Position numbers and translations under genes: made by a program. The notes beneath the pieces are model-generated. The model did no database searches, was not told the origin of the DNA, and saw nothing but the letters and a program-made list of their open reading frames with translations. From Candidatus Omnitrophota bacterium (lineage in GTDB: Bacteria > Omnitrophota > Gorgyraeia > Aquiviventales > Aquiviventaceae), in contig JAGVGS010000177.1 of assembly GCA_020057015.1 (NCBI GenBank), positions 1 through 6,538 of the forward strand: a stretch of DNA of 6,538 nt, in the 5' to 3' direction. This document shows positions 5,840-6,538 of this stretch, piece after piece (positions within the stretch are counted from its first letter, which is position 1; every line of letters starts with the position of its first letter).

Positions 5840-6255
5840 TGGAGCTTGTGGTTGACGCGAACATCATCGTCGCGGGCTTCTTGAAAGCAGCCACGACCCG
5901 CTCGCTGCTCCTTGATGAACGGCTGATCCTGTCTGCCCCGGAGCATACGCTCACGGAGTCGGCAAAAGTCCTGCGCAGTGCGAGGCTTCGTAAGAAGCTC
6001 AAAGGGTTGTCCCAGGCTGAGGCGACATCACTCCTCGACCAACTGACCGCCCGAATTCGCATGGTCCCTGAAGTCAGTTACCGCCACCGCCTTAAAGAAG
6101 CCCATCAGCTTGCGCCACATCGAGAGGACGCGCCTTATCTCGCTTTAGCTCTCCACCTCGGCGTCCCTCTGTGGTCTAATGACGCCGACCTCGCAAGGCA
6201 ACCCGATGTCGTTGTCTACCCAACCACGCAGCTACTTGAACTGTTGGCTCGGTGA
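5839..6255 (+). CDS. PIN-domain ribonuclease toxin (VapC-like)
   Basis: A 138-aa protein of typical PIN-toxin length. PIN toxins are Mg2+/Mn2+-dependent ribonucleases that cleave tRNA or rRNA and stop translation. The acidic residues expected at the active site are present: Asp6 in VVDANI, Glu40 in LTES, Asp97 in REDAPYLALAL, and Asp115 in WSNDADL, with Asp117 close by. The strand-helix order and the closing WSNDADL...TTQLLELL pattern match a PIN subfamily common next to NWSEV-type antitoxins. The catalytic set looks intact, so it should be active. The start ATG at 5839 overlaps the antitoxin stop; no separate Shine-Dalgarno is needed if translation is coupled. The target RNA is not predictable from sequence. 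Confidence 0.88.
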   Translation: MELVVDANIIVAGFLKAATTRSLLLDERLILSAPEHTLTESAKVLRSARLRKKLKGLSQAEATSLLDQLTARIRMVPEVSYRHRLKEAHQLAPHREDAPYLALALHLGVPLWSNDADLARQPDVVVYPTTQLLELLAR

Positions 6256-6453
6256 GTGAGCGTAGCCATGAAACGCCGCGAGAAGCCGCTGAGTGAGACG
6301 AATCCGTACTTTCGGGATCCGAAACTGCGGAAGAAGATGATTCTAATATCCGCGGCCTCGTCGGCAGCGATCGAAGGGATTCGCGTGCCCCTGAAGGTGC
6401 TTGCTAAGGGCCTTCGCCCAGGCTGGAAGCCGCGCCGCACGAGACGCCGCTAG
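6256..6453 (+). CDS. Small basic protein with SSAAIEGI motif, third gene of the toxin-antitoxin set
   Basis: A 65-aa protein starting with GTG on the base after the toxin TGA; ATG at 6268 (residue 5) is the alternative start. It is strongly basic, with a run of Arg and Lys at the C-terminus (PGWKPRRTRRR). The middle reads LSETNPYFRDPKLRKKMILISAASSAAIEGI in overlapping parts. The NPYxRDPxxRK and S-S-x-IEG patterns recur in small uncharacterised bacterial proteins, and S-x-AIEG is also seen near the N-terminus of Fic-type proteins. No enzyme motif and no membrane segment are visible. Its tight placement suggests co-transcription with the toxin pair, possibly as an accessory or nucleic-acid-binding factor. 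That it is truly translated is likely but unproven. Confidence 0.6.
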   Translation: MSVAMKRREKPLSETNPYFRDPKLRKKMILISAASSAAIEGIRVPLKVLAKGLRPGWKPRRTRRR

Positions 6454-6476
6454 TCCCGCTCCTGCCTGGCATAAAG

Positions 6477-6516
6477 CCTGAACCCCCTGCGGCACGCTCA
6501 CCGCAAGGGGCTCAGG
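6477..6516 (+). terminator. Long imperfect hairpin after the toxin-antitoxin set
   Basis: CCTGAACCCCCTGCGG (6477-6492) pairs with CCGCAAGGGGCTCAGG (6501-6516) at 14 of 16 positions, with A-C mismatches at 6482/6511 and 6487/6506, around an 8-base loop. The stem is preceded by AAAG and followed by TTCGAG, so the T tract is poor. It lies 23 bases after the stop of the last gene and probably ends or stabilises that transcript. Confidence 0.5.
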
Positions 6517-6538
6517 TTCGAGTCAAGAATGGCTCCCC

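Noticed and set aside
5310..6538. ATGGCTCCCC present at 5310-5319 and 6529-6538, with GGTTCG nearby both times, as possible flanking repeats of the toxin-antitoxin set
   Set aside because: Ten-base matches are expected by chance in a window of this size, and the spacing between the shared blocks differs (13 versus 8 bases).
6530..6538. TGGCTCCCC at the right edge, as the 3' end of a minus-strand tRNA (GGGGAGCCA, for example tRNA-Asn)
   Set aside because: Only nine bases are visible. The sequence beyond the edge is needed to see a T arm and anticodon arm.

Overview
The window is GC-rich bacterial DNA, most likely from a Gram-negative chromosome. It carries a type IV pilus-type gene behind a cyclic-dinucleotide riboswitch, a heavy-metal P-type ATPase, a Dps mini-ferritin, two small envelope-type proteins and a PIN-type toxin-antitoxin module. 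GEMM-I riboswitches ahead of pilus genes are well known in Geobacter-like deltaproteobacteria, but nothing here fixes the taxon. Nitrospirota- or Methylomirabilota-like lineages remain possible.

Left part (1-1832, + strand). The window opens inside a GEMM-I riboswitch. The CGCAAAGC core, the tetraloop-receptor-like strand and the GGCTACCGAAGG closing strand are present; the 5' third lies outside. Two strong hairpins follow, the second ending in a run of six T. They form a likely expression platform just ahead of a well-placed Shine-Dalgarno and a 541-aa PilX-like protein. The reading is that a cyclic dinucleotide (c-di-GMP or 3',3'-cGAMP) controls this pilus-associated gene.

Middle part (1910-5182, - strand). 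Four genes run leftward: a one-membrane-span coiled-coil protein (5182-4799), a YtxH-type protein overlapping it by ATGA (4802-4509), a Dps-family protein (4449-3964) and a TPCP-type P1B ATPase (3820-1910). The ATPase converges on the pilus gene. The first three are tightly spaced and probably one operon. The ATPase follows after 143 bases that hold a tandem 10-bp repeat and a His-rich reading frame. Dps (iron oxidation and storage) beside a metal exporter of the TPCP/QExxD type suggests a metal and oxidative-stress unit. The small membrane proteins are consistent with an envelope-stress context.

Right part (5183-6538, + strand). A 429-base, partly AT-richer intergenic region separates the divergent units. 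It carries palindromes, a 15-bp direct repeat with a 31-bp period, and a -10-like box overlapped by an inverted repeat. It leads into a three-gene set: a ribbon-helix-helix-like antitoxin, a PIN-domain toxin whose ATG overlaps the antitoxin stop, and a 65-aa basic protein with an SSAAIEGI motif starting on the base after the toxin stop. A long imperfect hairpin closes the set. The window shows no insertion sequence, CRISPR array, rRNA or complete tRNA.
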